Assembly: GCA_026168455.1 (NCBI GenBank)
Contig: CM047426.1
Location: 83,913,986 to 83,977,985, forward strand
Length of the DNA: 64,000 nucleotides
DNA from: Theocolax elegans
Taxonomy: Eukaryota; Arthropoda; Insecta; Hymenoptera; Cerocephalidae
Direction: 5' to 3'
Below, in pieces: positions 63,401 through 64,000 of this stretch (position 1 is the stretch's first letter; every line of letters begins with the position of its first letter). The position numbers were made by a program, and so were the translations under genes. The notes beneath the pieces were generated by a model, which did no database searches, was not told where the DNA came from, and was given only the letters and a program-made list of their open reading frames with translations.

Positions 63401-64000
63401 CGCCAGAATTTATACGCAGCTTACTGTTCTCTTCCAGTTGTGCTTCTTTCTAAAAGCAATATTTTTGTTCAAAACTTTGCGAGCTAGGTTTAAACGACCC
63501 CGCGCCTTGGGATGTTGTGAAAAATATAAGTATATTCCGTAGATTTAATATAAATGTATTTTATGGAAATGAAAGGATATATTAAATAAGAGTATAAAAT
63601 GTTATATTTTCATTTTATATTTTGTTAGTTATATATTTTGTATAGTTGACGTCACGTATAAACATTTTAAGTTTTGAAAATATTGCAATTAATACAATCT
63701 GTCTTAATAAAAAAATACGTATGACTTTTAGTGACACTTTAAAAAGTGTTGCAATCTATTGCTTATAAATGCAGGCATTTAAAAACATGCAATCTCATTT
63801 TATGTCGCATACATTAATTGTCGAAATGTAATACATTCTTAGCAATACGAAACGCAACCTGAAACCTATTATTCTTTGGTACAACAAAGAGTACAATTAA
63901 ATGATAGCTATTACGAGTTTGGAAAAAAGTAACTGTAAATCGTAAAATAAGAAAAAGAAAAGGAAGAAATACCCACGTTTCATCACATTCAGTGAAAAAT
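63401..64000. other. Unassigned right end
   Basis: AT-rich intron-like sequence of the FERM gene. Nothing recognised. Confidence 0.5.

Noticed and set aside
1..64000. CRISPR arrays, bacterial operons, rRNA genes, intact tRNA genes
   Set aside because: None seen; the window is animal nuclear DNA with spliced genes.

Overview
This window looks like insect nuclear DNA, probably hymenopteran (an inference from AT-richness, gene structure and the style of the LINE; no species marker was seen). Genes have short to medium AT-rich introns with GT..AG ends. Most of the window is intron, 5' leader or intergenic DNA, and many long reading frames outside the genes are chance.

Layout. 255-10469 (-): 5' part of an E2 ubiquitin-conjugating enzyme gene (UBE2H/UbcE2H), with two small coding exons about 10 kb apart; the rest lies off the left edge. 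A GC-, GA- and CAG-rich leader/promoter zone lies upstream to about 13150. 14805-18307 (-): complete wntless (wls/evi), 11 exons, 540 aa. 18690-26120: a mirror-image arrangement of short conserved blocks and tRNA-like sequences around a 5.6 kb non-LTR retrotransposon with target-site duplication. 26973-30511 (+): complete Strip (striatin-interacting protein), 12 exons, 789 aa. 31977-36950 (-): glucose-6-phosphate dehydrogenase (Zw), ending convergently to Strip; two further phase-matched exons at 44188-44262 and 45831-45849 suggest an alternative longer N terminus. 47780-48245 (+): CHCHD1/mRpS37, a mitochondrial ribosomal CHCH protein. 48782-50327 (-): DRG2 GTPase, complete. 50458-54092: a decayed, internally deleted Ty3/gypsy remnant whose LTR ends 131 bp from the DRG2 ATG, with a related LTR piece in inverted orientation on its far side. 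55801-55896 (+): first coding exon of a FERM-domain gene (FRMD3/5-like) with a long GC-rich leader; the following intron is at least 8.1 kb. 59803-63261: a near-identical tandem duplication of a 1.73 kb unit inside that intron.

The genes are housekeeping or signalling genes that share no pathway (ubiquitin transfer, Wnt secretion, STRIPAK scaffold, pentose phosphate pathway, mitochondrial translation, ribosome-linked GTPase, membrane cytoskeleton), as expected of an ordinary animal gene neighbourhood. I found no operon-like or defence-like novel system. The points most worth checking are the cryptic Zw exons, the inverted conserved blocks flanking the LINE, the LTR next to DRG2, and the recent tandem duplication that cuts across a small reading frame.
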